A DNA stretch of 64,000 nucleotides. Source: Polynucleobacter sp. AP-Latsch-80-C2. Its GTDB lineage: Bacteria > Pseudomonadota > Gammaproteobacteria > Burkholderiales > Burkholderiaceae. The position numbers and the translations under genes were made by a program. Below the pieces are notes generated by a model. The model worked only from the letters and a program-made list of their open reading frames with translations, was not told where the DNA came from and did no database searches. Positions 33,992 through 44,019 of the stretch are shown here, in pieces (within the stretch, counting starts at the first letter, position 1; each line of letters opens with the position of its first letter). The DNA is taken from the NCBI RefSeq assembly GCF_018882185.1, contig NZ_JACVOY010000001.1, positions 393,564 through 457,563 of the forward strand, read 5' to 3'.

Positions 33992-35064
33992 GCGCATCCA
34001 CTACCAGCATGGATTCTGTTCGTCCAATTAATGAATCAACTGATAGGGCCTTAGAAAATACCATTCTTAGCCCACGCTTTTATACAACTGATTTTGATGA
34101 AATGGATCGATTTGACATTTCTTCTGTAAAGCCTGAGTGGGATAAATTAATGCAAGAATTTGATCAGGATATTAATCAGGCGCATTTTCAACGTCCTGAA
34201 GATATGTCCAAGGATTATTCGCATTTGCCAGATGGCCTATATCAGGAATTTTTAGATTTCTTAATTAGCTCGATTACATCCGAATTTTCAGGTTGTGTTC
34301 TTTATTCTGAGATTAAAAAATCGATTAACAATCCAGATCTTAAAAGCCTTTTTTCTTATATGGCTCGAGATGAAAGTAGGCATGCTGGATTTATTAACCA
34401 ATGGCTGAAGGATTTTGGTATTGGCGTAGATTTGGGTTTCTTGGCAAGAACTAAAAAATACACCTTCTTTAAGCCGAAATTTATTTTCTATGCAACCTAC
34501 CTATCGGAAAAGATCGGATATGCAAGATATATTACGATTTACCGAATAATTCAAAACAAGCCTGAATTACGTTTTCATCCAATATTTCTCTGGTTTGAAA
34601 AGTGGTGTAACGACGAGTTTCGCCATGGCGAAGCATTTGCCTTATTGATGCGCTCAAACCTAAATCTGCTAAGTGGTGTTAATAAGCTCTGGATTCGCTT
34701 CTTCTTATTGGCGGTATATGCCACGATGTATGTTAGAGATCATTCCCGTCCAGAGTTTCATAAGGCGCTCGGTGTTTCCCCATCAGACTATGACCGTAAA
34801 GTATTGCAAATTACTTCAGATATTACTAAGCAAGTATTTCCTTTCACTATTGATTTAGACAATCCACGACTCTGGGAAGGATTCGACAAATTAAGAAGGA
34901 TTTCCGATGAGGTTGAGGAGTTAAAGCTGATGGGAGGGCCTTTGTCCTTAATCAAGCGTGGATACCTAGCAGCCTGCGCAATGGTTACATTTGTGAAAAT
35001 TTATACCATGCCCGTTGTTCCAAATGAGCTTCCTCAAGACATTCGTCTTGCTCCTGTTTGGTAA
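33988..35064 (+). CDS. acsF: Aerobic Mg-protoporphyrin IX monomethyl ester cyclase AcsF
   Basis: 358-aa di-iron oxidase forming the isocyclic ring E of chlorophylls with O2. Ferritin-like carboxylate-histidine motifs: FSGCVLYSEIKKS with DESRH (128-132), and DEFRH (209-213). This is the oxygen-dependent route; no bchE (anaerobic cyclase) is in the window, pointing to pigment synthesis under oxic conditions. Confidence 0.96.
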   Translation: MSASTTSMDSVRPINESTDRALENTILSPRFYTTDFDEMDRFDISSVKPEWDKLMQEFDQDINQAHFQRPEDMSKDYSHLPDGLYQEFLDFLISSITSEFSGCVLYSEIKKSINNPDLKSLFSYMARDESRHAGFINQWLKDFGIGVDLGFLARTKKYTFFKPKFIFYATYLSEKIGYARYITIYRIIQNKPELRFHPIFLWFEKWCNDEFRHGEAFALLMRSNLNLLSGVNKLWIRFFLLAVYATMYVRDHSRPEFHKALGVSPSDYDRKVLQITSDITKQVFPFTIDLDNPRLWEGFDKLRRISDEVEELKLMGGPLSLIKRGYLAACAMVTFVKIYTMPVVPNELPQDIRLAPVW

Positions 35065-35070
35065 CTACTC

Positions 35071-35829
35071 ATGTATTTTTGGATAAGTCCTTTAATTTTT
35101 ACCATTTTTATATGGTGGTTTAGTACAGGACTTATTTTAAAAATTAATAGCCTTCCAAGACACTTTTACAAAGCAATATTTGTTATTTCGATTGTGACCC
35201 TTATGTTTGCATTTTGGGGTCTGCAAATATCTAGTCGGGAGGCAACTATTGCCGGCGCTTATTGTTCATTTACATGTGCCATTATTATTTGGGGGTGGCA
35301 AGAGCTTGCATTTTTACTCGGCTACATCACAGGATCACGGCGATCAGATTGCCCAAAGGATTCAGGTGGCTTACGACGTGCCTGGTATGCATTTCAAACG
35401 ATCAATTATCACGAATTAACTTTATTGGGTTTGGGTCTCGTCCTATTTTTGATTAATCTTGACTCCGCCAATCAAACTGGCTTTTGGACCTACGTTATTT
35501 TGTGGGGGATGAGGCAAAGCACCAAGGTAAATATCTTTTTGGGAGTCTTGAATTTCAATGAAGCATTTTTGCCTCAGCATTTGAAATATCTAATTACATA
35601 CTTTAGACGTAGGGCTATGAATTTATTGATGCCTTTCTCTATTCTCGTGTCTTTGCTTATTCTTATTCCAATCTGGTCTCATGCAGCCTCTGAATCCTCT
35701 CTATTTGAAACAACATCTTCTGCACTTTTGGGTACCTTATTAGGGCTTGGTCTGTTGGAGCATTTATTTCTCATACTTCCATTTCCAAATGAGTGGTTAT
35801 GGAAGTGGGGTTATAAGAACAATCGCTAG
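35071..35829 (+). CDS. puhE: Photosynthetic complex assembly protein PuhE
   Basis: 252-aa polytopic membrane protein (about 7 hydrophobic segments) of the PuhE/DUF3623 family, always in puh operons; loss of PuhE in Rhodobacter alters BChl and RC levels. Typical are YCSFTCAIIIWGWQELAFLLGYITG and MRQSTKVNIFLGVLNFNEAFLPQHLKYL-type stretches. It follows acsF by 6 bp. Confidence 0.9.
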   Translation: MYFWISPLIFTIFIWWFSTGLILKINSLPRHFYKAIFVISIVTLMFAFWGLQISSREATIAGAYCSFTCAIIIWGWQELAFLLGYITGSRRSDCPKDSGGLRRAWYAFQTINYHELTLLGLGLVLFLINLDSANQTGFWTYVILWGMRQSTKVNIFLGVLNFNEAFLPQHLKYLITYFRRRAMNLLMPFSILVSLLILIPIWSHAASESSLFETTSSALLGTLLGLGLLEHLFLILPFPNEWLWKWGYKNNR

Positions 35830-35840
35830 AGAGAATTTAT

Positions 35841-36782
35841 ATGATCTCATCTAAAACCATTTATCTTGCTCAACCGCGAGGATTTTGTGCGGGCGTCGAA
35901 AGGGCAATCCTTATTGTTGAGGAAGCTCTTAAGCGATTCGGAGCCCCAATCTATGTAAGGCATGAAATTATTCATAATGCTTATGTAGTAAAAGATTTTG
36001 AAAGTAGGGGAGTTATTTTTGTAAACGACTTATCTCTCGTCCCTAAGGGGGCTATCCTTATATTTAGTGCACACGGTGTATCCAAGGCAGTGAGGTTTGA
36101 GGCTGATGAGCATGAACTTACAGTTTTTGACGCTACTTGCCCATTGGTAGCCAAGGTTCACGCTGAAGTAGTGCAATTAAAAGAGCGTGGTTATCAAATT
36201 ATTATGATTGGTCACCATGGCCATCCTGAGGTAGAGGGGACTATGGGGCAAGTTGATGCATCCATTCATCTTATTGAGTGCGTATCGGACGTAGCCAATT
36301 TAAACTTTAGTGAGAGTGATTTATTGGCATACGTAACGCAAACTACTTTATCCATAGATGAGACTCATGAGATTACTGCTGCATTAGTTCGAAGATATCC
36401 GCAGATACACGCGCCTAAGCGACAAGACATTTGTTATGCAACACAAAATCGCCAGGATGCCGTTAAGGCGATGGCACCTCAAGTCGACTTAGTTATTGTT
36501 GTCGGAAGTCAAAATAGTTCAAATTCCAAGCGACTTCAAGAATTAGCTAGCAGTTTGCATATCCCGGCTTATTTGGTTGATGAACCAAGCCAAATCCAAA
36601 ATAAATGGTTTAGAGGGGTAGCGAATATTGGAATTACCGCTGGCGCATCCGCTCCCGAGGCATTAACCGCCAAAATTATTGAGGCGGTTGGCGTTATCTG
36701 TCAGGCCAAAATACTGGCTCTAGATGGCATTGAAGAGAACGTCAATTTCTCTTTACCAAAAGCCTTATTGCAGGCTGCATAA
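35841..36782 (+). CDS. ispH: 4-hydroxy-3-methylbut-2-enyl diphosphate reductase IspH
   Basis: 313-aa [4Fe-4S] enzyme of the last MEP-pathway step, producing IPP and DMAPP for carotenoids and the phytyl/geranylgeranyl tail. Three cluster Cys: PRGFCAGVERAI (Cys16), DATCPLV and the SSNSKR/QNRQDAV environment with DICYATQ. With dxs and crtE in the same cluster, isoprenoid supply appears tied to photosynthesis. It is probably a second copy beside a housekeeping ispH elsewhere, which cannot be checked here. Confidence 0.93.
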   Translation: MISSKTIYLAQPRGFCAGVERAILIVEEALKRFGAPIYVRHEIIHNAYVVKDFESRGVIFVNDLSLVPKGAILIFSAHGVSKAVRFEADEHELTVFDATCPLVAKVHAEVVQLKERGYQIIMIGHHGHPEVEGTMGQVDASIHLIECVSDVANLNFSESDLLAYVTQTTLSIDETHEITAALVRRYPQIHAPKRQDICYATQNRQDAVKAMAPQVDLVIVVGSQNSSNSKRLQELASSLHIPAYLVDEPSQIQNKWFRGVANIGITAGASAPEALTAKIIEAVGVICQAKILALDGIEENVNFSLPKALLQAA

Positions 36783-36795
36783 ATCCCTAAAATTG

Positions 36796-36823
36796 CCCTT
36801 TCTTATTGATATATAAGGGTTTT
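36796..36823 (+). terminator. Possible weak terminator after ispH
   Basis: CCCTT (36796-36800) pairs with AAGGG (36815-36819), followed by TTTT. The stem is only 5 bp, so support is weak; it is placed 14 bp after the ispH stop and before the bchG control region. Confidence 0.3.
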
Positions 36824-36844
36824 CACTGGTAAAAACAGTCTATA

Positions 36845-36870
36845 AAAGTGTCAAATTTAATTGACACTTT
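36845..36870. promoter_or_regulatory. PpsR/CrtJ-type operator, bchG (10-bp arms)
   Basis: Contains TGT-N12-ACA (36849-36866) inside a larger perfect inverted repeat with 10-bp arms AAAGTGTCAA/TTGACACTTT and a 6-nt centre. A -10-like TATAAA (36841-36846) touches it. It could also fold as an RNA hairpin acting as terminator of ispH, but its match to the PpsR consensus and place before bchG favour an operator. Confidence 0.65.
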
Positions 36871-36896
36871 AAAATGTCAATGACAAAATCATTTAC

Positions 36897-37781
36897 ATGA
36901 ATATGCCAGAACCTAGAGCAATTTTGACGCTTTTGAAGCCGATCACATGGTTTCCTCCAATGTGGGCGTTTGCTTGTGGCTCCATCACTGGCAGTGAAAC
37001 AATCAATCAACATCTCCCAATATTTTTCTTGGGTTTACTTTTAACTGGCCCCCTTGTTTGCGCTTCAAGTCAGGCTGTAAATGACTGGTACGACCGTCAT
37101 GTTGATGCAATCAATGAGCCTGATAGACCAATACCTTCAGGCAGAATTCCTGGAAGTTGGGGATTATATATAGCCATTATTTGGTCTCTGATTTCACTTT
37201 ATGCTGCCAGCTACTTAGGTGCGATTGGTTTTTTAGCGACTGTTTTAGCTTTAGTCTTGGCTTGGCTATACAGCATGCCACCGATACGATTTAAAAATAA
37301 TGGTTGGATTGGAAACCTTGCTTGTGGAGTGAGCTATGAAGGTTTGGCTTGGATAACAGGCGCAACATTGTTATCAGGTGGATCTATTCCAAATAAGCCA
37401 TCGCTATTGCTCGCAGGTTTATATAGCGCAAGTGCCCACGGCATTATGACCTTGAATGATTTCAAGGCGATTGAGGGCGATAGACAAATGGGCGTGCGCT
37501 CATTACCTGTTCAGCTGGGAGCAAAAAGAGCGGCTCAATTTTCTGCGGCATTTATGTTAATCCCGCAGATCTTGGTAATGATCTTATTGTTTTATTGGGA
37601 TAAGCAGGGTTATGCCATCGTTATTGGGGTATTAATGATGGGGCAGGTTTTCCTGTTAGTTGATTTCCTCAAAAAACCTATACAAAAAGCACTTTTTTAT
37701 AGTGGCTTTGGCGTTCCATTGTTAGTGTCGGGGATGATGGTCGCAGCATTTGCAGTCAACAGCATGGAGTTGGGATCATGA
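36897..37781 (+). CDS. bchG: Bacteriochlorophyll a synthase BchG
   Basis: 294-aa UbiA-family prenyltransferase attaching geranylgeranyl (or phytyl) diphosphate to bacteriochlorophyllide a. Asp-rich motifs NDWYDRHVDAINEPDRPIP and NDFKAIEGDRQMGVRSLP, with about 8 TM segments. ATG at 36897; ATGA overlap with the next gene. Confidence 0.95.
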   Translation: MNMPEPRAILTLLKPITWFPPMWAFACGSITGSETINQHLPIFFLGLLLTGPLVCASSQAVNDWYDRHVDAINEPDRPIPSGRIPGSWGLYIAIIWSLISLYAASYLGAIGFLATVLALVLAWLYSMPPIRFKNNGWIGNLACGVSYEGLAWITGATLLSGGSIPNKPSLLLAGLYSASAHGIMTLNDFKAIEGDRQMGVRSLPVQLGAKRAAQFSAAFMLIPQILVMILLFYWDKQGYAIVIGVLMMGQVFLLVDFLKKPIQKALFYSGFGVPLLVSGMMVAAFAVNSMELGS

Positions 37782-39106
37782 GTATCGCAATTGCTCAAGC
37801 TGTAACTCGTCACTCTACATTTGGATGGCTCAGTATTGTGCGATTGGGTCTTGTCCAAGCTTCAATTGGTGCCATTGTCGTCATGACAACCTCAACACTA
37901 AACCGCATTATGGTGGTTGAATTGGCTTTACCTGCTAGCCTTCCTGGGCTTTTGGTTGCTATTCATTATTTCGTGCAGGTTATTAGGCCGCGGATGGGTT
38001 TTGAATCCGATAGTGGCTCGAAGAAAACGCCTTGGATTATCGGCGGTGTTGCATTGCTAGCATTAGGTGGATTTGGCGCGGCTATTGCTACGACATTGAT
38101 GGGCGTTAATTTAATTATCGGAATTTTGGCTGCAATACTAGCCTTCTTCTTAATTGGCATTGGTGTCAGTATGAGCGGCACATCATTGCTTGCCTTGTTG
38201 GCAAAAGGTGTGAGTGACGACCGTAGGGCGGCTGCAGCAACAACCGTTTGGCTGATGATGATTTTTGGGTTTGCATTGACTAGTGGATTAGCGGGGAAAT
38301 TTTTAGATCCTTATGCCCCTGAAAAGGTAATTCTGATTTCAGGGATCATCTCGCTAGTTGCTATTGCACTTACATCATTAGCCCTATACAGGCTAGAAGG
38401 CTCTGACCTTGAAAATAAGATATCCAAGACCAAAGAAAAAATCCCTTTCAAGATCGCTCTTAGGGAGATCCTATCCGATCCTGATACTAAAAGATTCACC
38501 ATTTTTATCTTTTTATCGATGCTTGCTTTTAGTGCCCAAGACTTAATTTTGGAGCCTTTTGCGGGAATCATTTTCAAGTACACACTTGGAGAAACGACTA
38601 GTCTTTCAGGAATTCAACATTCTGGCGTTTTAACTGGAATGCTGTTAGTTGCCGTTTGTGGCTCAAGTAGATTGAGGCGCTACTTTGGGTCTTTAAGGTC
38701 ATGGATGATTTATGGTTGCCTCGCATCAGCATTGGCAATGTTTGGATTGGTAATGGCCGGAATATTAGAAGGCGAATGGCCTCTAAAGCTCAATGTATAT
38801 GTTTTGGGTCTGGCTAATGGAGCGTTTTCAATTGCGGCAATCGCATCAATGATGCGATTGGCAGTAGTTGGGGGTGGCGGGAAAGAGGGGGTCAGAATTG
38901 GCCTTTGGGGTGGCGCTCAAGCAATAGCGTTTGGTCTTGGAGGCCTATTGGGGGCAGGCGCAAGTGATCTAGCCCGTTCAATATTCACGAATCCTGCCTG
39001 GGCCTATGCAAGTGTATTTTTTATAGAGGCAATTTTATTTGTTGCTTCTGCCTACATGGCATCTTTGGTTGAACGCAAATCCACTAATGAATTCAAGGCG
39101 GGGTGA
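37778..39106 (+). CDS. PucC/LhaA-family protein (ORF428/bch2 type)
   Basis: 442-aa 12-TM MFS-fold protein of the same family as lhaA (LVQASIGAIVVMTTSTLNRIMVVELALPASLPG). Located between bchG and bchP, the slot of ORF428 in Rhodobacter. Members are thought to pass newly made BChl from BchG/BchP into the pigment-protein complexes. The equivalent of the GHKSD motif of LhaA reads RPRMGFESDSG. Confidence 0.9.
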   Translation: MSIAIAQAVTRHSTFGWLSIVRLGLVQASIGAIVVMTTSTLNRIMVVELALPASLPGLLVAIHYFVQVIRPRMGFESDSGSKKTPWIIGGVALLALGGFGAAIATTLMGVNLIIGILAAILAFFLIGIGVSMSGTSLLALLAKGVSDDRRAAAATTVWLMMIFGFALTSGLAGKFLDPYAPEKVILISGIISLVAIALTSLALYRLEGSDLENKISKTKEKIPFKIALREILSDPDTKRFTIFIFLSMLAFSAQDLILEPFAGIIFKYTLGETTSLSGIQHSGVLTGMLLVAVCGSSRLRRYFGSLRSWMIYGCLASALAMFGLVMAGILEGEWPLKLNVYVLGLANGAFSIAAIASMMRLAVVGGGGKEGVRIGLWGGAQAIAFGLGGLLGAGASDLARSIFTNPAWAYASVFFIEAILFVASAYMASLVERKSTNEFKAG

Positions 39107-39109
39107 ACA

Positions 39110-40315
39110 ATGTCATCAGAATTGATTTATGACGCAGTAGTTATTGGTGGTGGACCAGCCGGCGCTACCGCTGCACATACTCTAGCGCTAAAAGGGATGA
39201 AAATTCTCTTGCTGGACAAACGGGGAAGAATTAAGCCATGTGGAGGCGCTATTCCCCCCAGATTAATTAAAGATTTTCAGATTCCTGATGAATTACTGGT
39301 TGCTCGAGCAAAATCAGCACGCATGGTTTCGCCTAGCGGGAAAGCAGTAGATATTCCGATTGAAAATGGTTTTGTAGGAATGGTGGATCGAGCACAATTT
39401 GATGAATGGTTAAGAAAGCGTGCCGTAAATGCGGGCGCCGAAAGAGAAGATGGTTTATTTGAAACCCTGACAAGGGAGAATGCTCATGTCCGAATTCATT
39501 ATCGATCTAGGGGCGCCCGTGATGGCGATCATGGTTCTATAAAGAGCGTTTTAGCCAAATCAGTTATTGGCGCCGATGGTGCTAAATCCCAAGTGGGTAG
39601 AAGTGCCGGGGTTAAGGGGTGCGCAGAGGCAAATTATGTATTTGCTTATCACGAGATTATTAAAACCCCTAAGGACAGCCCAAGCTCATTTGACGCAAGT
39701 CGATGCGATGTTCTCTATCAACAACCGGTATCTCCTGACTTTTATGGTTGGGTGTTCCCCCATGGCGATACGATCAGTATTGGAACTGGCAGTGCTGATA
39801 AGGGTTTCTCTCTCCGCAATGCAGTAGGGAAATTGAGGAAGGATATTGGATTAGAGCATGCTGAGCTAGTTCGACATGAGGGCGCGCCGCTACCTATGAA
39901 GCCTTTAAAAAAGTGGGATGACGGAAAGCAGGTTGTACTGGCTGGTGATGCTGCAGGAGTTGTAGCGCCAGCATCTGGTGAGGGGATTTATTACGCCATG
40001 CTTGGTGGTCAATTAGCGGGTGAGGCTATTGCTGAATTTGTAGAGACGCAAAACCCGGCAAAACTACAACTCGCGAGAAAAAGATTTATGAAAGAGCATC
40101 GTATGACGTTTCTGGTGCTTGGAATCATGCAATATTTTTGGTATTCAACTGATAAACGTCGCGAGAGTTTTGTAAAAATGTGTGAGGACAAAGATGTGCA
40201 AAGACTCACCTTTGAGTCTTATATGAACAAAAAGTTGGTTCGCAAAAAACCTCTTGCACATTTCAAAATCTTTATTAAGGATATGGGACATCTGCTAGGG
40301 CTAGCAAAGGTATGA
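39110..40315 (+). CDS. bchP: Geranylgeranyl reductase BchP
   Basis: 401-aa FAD-dependent reductase turning the geranylgeranyl tail of BChl into phytyl. FAD motif VVIGGGPAGATAAHTLALKG near residue 10, KPCGGAIPPRLIKDF, and ADGAKSQVGR / LAGDAAGVVAPASGEGIYYAM. Standard gene order bchG-ORF428-bchP. Confidence 0.95.
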   Translation: MSSELIYDAVVIGGGPAGATAAHTLALKGMKILLLDKRGRIKPCGGAIPPRLIKDFQIPDELLVARAKSARMVSPSGKAVDIPIENGFVGMVDRAQFDEWLRKRAVNAGAEREDGLFETLTRENAHVRIHYRSRGARDGDHGSIKSVLAKSVIGADGAKSQVGRSAGVKGCAEANYVFAYHEIIKTPKDSPSSFDASRCDVLYQQPVSPDFYGWVFPHGDTISIGTGSADKGFSLRNAVGKLRKDIGLEHAELVRHEGAPLPMKPLKKWDDGKQVVLAGDAAGVVAPASGEGIYYAMLGGQLAGEAIAEFVETQNPAKLQLARKRFMKEHRMTFLVLGIMQYFWYSTDKRRESFVKMCEDKDVQRLTFESYMNKKLVRKKPLAHFKIFIKDMGHLLGLAKV

Positions 40316-40797
40316 AAATTTTCTTTCAACATAAGTACCTTTTGCTGATTGCCATTTGGATGGTTGGCACATCATTAATGGGGGGTCTTGCAACAGAAAT
40401 AGGCCCTTGGTACTTTTCATTAAAGCAGCCGGACTGGAAACCCCCAGATTGGGCTTTTGGTGTCATCTGGACCATTATTTTTGTTTTATCAGCAATCGCC
40501 TGGATGATTGCATTCAATAGCAATCCATCTTCATCTCAGAAAAATAAAATTATTACTTTATTTTTCTTGAATGGATTTTTAAATGTGCTTTGGAGTGTTT
40601 TCTATTTCAGGATGCACCATCCAGACTGGTCCTTAATAGAAGCATGCTTCCTGTGGGGCTCAGTGTTGGAGATTATTTTAGTGATGTGGCCGATTAGAAA
40701 GTTAGCCGCATTGCTAATGGTTCCATACTTACTATGGGTAACGATCGCCATGCGTTTGAATTGGGAAACGATGGTCTTAAATCCAGGGGCCTACTAA
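40312..40797 (+). CDS. tspO: TspO/MBR family tryptophan-rich sensory protein
   Basis: 161-aa membrane protein with five TM helices, rich in Trp (WYFSLKQPDWKPPDWAFGVIWTI; MHHPDWSLIEACFLW). TspO (CrtK) in Rhodobacter is an outer-membrane oxygen sensor that modulates tetrapyrrole and carotenoid gene expression; it binds porphyrins. ATGA overlap with bchP. Here it stands at the bridge from BChl synthesis to hemA. Confidence 0.92.
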   Translation: MKIFFQHKYLLLIAIWMVGTSLMGGLATEIGPWYFSLKQPDWKPPDWAFGVIWTIIFVLSAIAWMIAFNSNPSSSQKNKIITLFFLNGFLNVLWSVFYFRMHHPDWSLIEACFLWGSVLEIILVMWPIRKLAALLMVPYLLWVTIAMRLNWETMVLNPGAY

Positions 40798-40801
40798 AAA
40801 T

Positions 40802-42112
40802 ATGTCAGGTATGAAGCTCCTAAACCTCGGTGTTAATCACCATACAGCGCCAGTCGACATTCGAGAAAGTGTTGCTGTCTCACCTGAGGTTTTGCAGGAC
40901 TCACTTATCGATTTACGTAAATATCTACAGGGAAATGGCTCAGGGCACAAACCAGAGGTAGCTATATTGTCCACATGCAATCGCATGGAAATTTATTGCG
41001 CAGCAAATGATGTTGAATATACCGAGAACCATTTGGAAGATCGGGCTTTTGAATGGTTGGCAGCTCAAAATAATGTCCAAAAAGATGAGTTACGTCCTTA
41101 CATCTATTCAGCAAAAGAAAGCGATGCTGTAAAACACGCCTTCAGAGTCGGAAGTGGATTGGATTCAATGGTTCTGGGAGAAACACAAATCCTAGGGCAA
41201 ATGAAAAAAGCTATAGAAAATGCTAATCAGGTTGGGACGTTGGGGGCTTATTTAAAGCCCTTGTTTAATAAAACTTTTTCAGTGGCAAAAGTTGTTCGAG
41301 GTAATACCCAAATTGGAGCGCACTCTATATCAATTGCGGGCGCCTCCATTAAGTTGGTTGAGCGTATTTTTGGACAAGTCAGTGATTGCAATATTTTATT
41401 TATTGGAGCTGGGGAGATGATCGGGCTTTGCGCTAATCACTTTGCTGGTAAAGCCCCAAAAAAGATTGCAATTTCAAATAGAACCGTTGATCGGGGTAGT
41501 GAGTTAATTAAAGCTTTTGCTGATAAGAATTTAAGAACGGATGTATTCCCTTTAGTTGACTTACCAAAGCAGTTACATGAATACGATGTTGTTGTTTCTT
41601 GTACTGCTAGTTCGCTCCCAATCATTGGCATGGGAATGGTTAAAACAGCTCTCAAAGCTAGGCAATCACGCCCCATTGTTCTGATAGATTTAGCGGTACC
41701 AAGAGATTTTGAGCCCGAAATTAAGACTCTTAAAAATGCCTATCTTTACTCTATTGATGATCTTGGTGAAATAGTAAGCGCCGGGAAAGCAAATCGTGTG
41801 GATTCTATTGGTGATGCTGAAAAGATTATCGAAAGAGGTGTCGTGGAGTTTTACGAAACCTTAGAAAAAAGAGCCGTTGTACCAATTATTAAGTCAATTC
41901 AAAACGTTGGCGAGCAATATCAAAAGATCGAGTTGGAAAAGGCAAGTAGAAGGATTGCTAACGGTGACGACCCTATGGTTGTCCTTTCACATATGGCAAT
42001 AGCGCTTGCTAATAAATTTATGCACGCACCAATTCATGCCTTAAAGCAATCTTCCGATGCGAATCTGGAAGAATATAAACAAATTATTTCTAAAATATAT
42101 TCTTCCAAGTGA
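40802..42112 (+). CDS. hemA: Glutamyl-tRNA reductase HemA
   Basis: 436-aa first enzyme of the C5 route to 5-aminolevulinate. Catalytic Cys59 in [11 protein letters not shown]-terminus [20 protein letters not shown] domain with [10 protein letters not shown]. Having GluTR, not ALA synthase, fits beta/gammaproteobacteria rather than alphaproteobacteria. Lying inside the PGC, it may be a dedicated copy for BChl; whether a second hemA exists elsewhere is unknown. Confidence 0.95.
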   Translation: MSGMKLLNLGVNHHTAPVDIRESVAVSPEVLQDSLIDLRKYLQGNGSGHKPEVAILSTCNRMEIYCAANDVEYTENHLEDRAFEWLAAQNNVQKDELRPYIYSAKESDAVKHAFRVGSGLDSMVLGETQILGQMKKAIENANQVGTLGAYLKPLFNKTFSVAKVVRGNTQIGAHSISIAGASIKLVERIFGQVSDCNILFIGAGEMIGLCANHFAGKAPKKIAISNRTVDRGSELIKAFADKNLRTDVFPLVDLPKQLHEYDVVVSCTASSLPIIGMGMVKTALKARQSRPIVLIDLAVPRDFEPEIKTLKNAYLYSIDDLGEIVSAGKANRVDSIGDAEKIIERGVVEFYETLEKRAVVPIIKSIQNVGEQYQKIELEKASRRIANGDDPMVVLSHMAIALANKFMHAPIHALKQSSDANLEEYKQIISKIYSSK

Positions 42113-42119
42113 GTTGGCT

Positions 42120-44006
42120 ATGCTAAAAATGACTAACCTACTCGAAACCATATCAAACCCAGAAGAATTACGGGCCTATGAAATTTCTAAGCTCCCTCAA
42201 ATAGCGAGAGAACTTAGAAATTTCATATTGAGCTCTGTTTCAAGTACGGGCGGTCATCTTTCTTCAAACCTAGGGACAGTGGAGCTTGCAATAGCACTTC
42301 ATTATGTATTTGATACCCCTTATGATCGTCTGATCTGGGATGTGGGTCATCAAAGCTATGCTCATAAAGTACTCACTGGCCGCAGGGAGGCGATGTCTGG
42401 GCTAAGGCAGTTTGGCGGTATTTCAGGGTTTCCTAAACGCAGTGAGAGTGAATATGATGCGTTTGGAACTGCCCATTCATCTACAAGTATCTCAGCGGCC
42501 TTAGGAATGGCAGTGGCTGCCAAAACAAAAAATGAGAAACGTAATGTAGTAGCAATTATTGGCGATGGTGCAATGAGTGCTGGTATGGCTTTTGAGGCGA
42601 TGAATAACGCTGGCGTGAATAAAAAAGTACCGCTAATTGTGATTCTGAACGATAACGAGATGTCAATTTCACCGGCGGTAGGAGCGCTAAACCGCTACTT
42701 AGTGAAATTGATCTCTGGTTCTATGTATGCGGCTACTAAAAGAGGTATCGATAAAGTACTCTCTGTAGCGCCACCCATCCGTGAATTTGCAAAAAGATTA
42801 GAAGGTCATGCAAAGGGAATGGTCGGCCCTGCAACGATTTTTGAGGAGTTTGGGTTTGACTATTACGGCCCAATAGATGGCCATAATTTAGAGGTATTAA
42901 TTTCAACTCTAGAAAACGTTAAAACGCTTTCTCAAACTGAGGGCCCTCAGTTTCTTCATATTATTACAAAAAAGGGCAAGGGATATTCATTAGCAGAGCT
43001 TGATCCTATTGCCTATCATGGCCCTAGCGCATTCGATCCGATAGTGGGCATTGAGGCAAAGCCCGTGTCTAAGAAGGCCTATACCCAGGTATTCGGAGAG
43101 TGGTTATGCGATATGGCTCAGGCAGATGAACGCTTGATTGCCATTACTCCTGCTATGCGTGAGGGCTCGGGCCTGGTAGATTTTGAAAGACGCTTTCCTG
43201 ATCGATATTACGATGTAGGAATAGCGGAGCAACATGCGGTTACCTTTGCGGCTGGAATTGCTTGTGAGGGACTAAAACCAGTAGTTGCGATTTATTCAAC
43301 TTTCTTGCAGCGTGGTTACGATCAGTTGATACATGATGTGACCTTGCAGAACTTACCTATCGTATTTGCTATTGATCGAGCTGGTATGGTGGGTGCTGAT
43401 GGGGCAACACATGCCGGAGTATTTGACATTGCTTTTTTACGCTGCTTACCAAATTTAGTATTGATGACGCCATCAAATGAGCAGGAATGCCGTGCAATGC
43501 TAACAACTGCTTTTAAGCATGATGGTCCTGCGGCTGTACGCTATCCTCGCGGTTCTGGAATCGGTCTGGAAACATCGGGATCGTCATTAGAGTCATTACC
43601 AATAGGCAAGGGGCTCATAGTACGTCCAATAGATAGGACTTCACCGCCAAAGAAAAAAATTGCCTTTATTTGTTTTGGGCCATTGCTTTACAGCGCACTA
43701 TCAGTAGCCCAAGAAATCAATGCTACCGTTGTAGATATGAGGTTTGTGAAGCCTTTGGATGAAAAATTATTATTAGAAATCTCTGATAGTCACGATGGGT
43801 TAGTTTTTGTTGAAGATAGCGCTTCTAAGGGTGGCGCTGGAAGTGCTTGCTTAGAAGTGCTGTCAGATAACAATATCCATATTCAAACTTTATTGCTAGG
43901 CCTGCCTGATGAGTATGTAGAGCATGGTGAGCTTAATATGCTTTTAGATAGCTATGGACTGTCTAAAGAAAAGATTAAGCAAAGAGTTTTGGCGCGTTTT
44001 TTATAA
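42120..44006 (+). CDS. dxs: 1-deoxy-D-xylulose-5-phosphate synthase Dxs
   Basis: 628-aa TPP-dependent first enzyme of the MEP pathway. TPP motif [18 protein letters not shown]-terminal [19 protein letters not shown], and C-terminal transketolase domain [15 protein letters not shown]. The frame is open upstream to 42057 inside hemA, but the ATG at 42120, 7 bp after the hemA stop, gives a normal N-terminus (a second ATG at 42129 is also possible). With ispH and crtE it links isoprenoid supply to the PGC. Confidence 0.94.
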   Translation: MLKMTNLLETISNPEELRAYEISKLPQIARELRNFILSSVSSTGGHLSSNLGTVELAIALHYVFDTPYDRLIWDVGHQSYAHKVLTGRREAMSGLRQFGGISGFPKRSESEYDAFGTAHSSTSISAALGMAVAAKTKNEKRNVVAIIGDGAMSAGMAFEAMNNAGVNKKVPLIVILNDNEMSISPAVGALNRYLVKLISGSMYAATKRGIDKVLSVAPPIREFAKRLEGHAKGMVGPATIFEEFGFDYYGPIDGHNLEVLISTLENVKTLSQTEGPQFLHIITKKGKGYSLAELDPIAYHGPSAFDPIVGIEAKPVSKKAYTQVFGEWLCDMAQADERLIAITPAMREGSGLVDFERRFPDRYYDVGIAEQHAVTFAAGIACEGLKPVVAIYSTFLQRGYDQLIHDVTLQNLPIVFAIDRAGMVGADGATHAGVFDIAFLRCLPNLVLMTPSNEQECRAMLTTAFKHDGPAAVRYPRGSGIGLETSGSSLESLPIGKGLIVRPIDRTSPPKKKIAFICFGPLLYSALSVAQEINATVVDMRFVKPLDEKLLLEISDSHDGLVFVEDSASKGGAGSACLEVLSDNNIHIQTLLLGLPDEYVEHGELNMLLDSYGLSKEKIKQRVLARFL

Positions 44007-44019
44007 GGTCCGATAAAGA

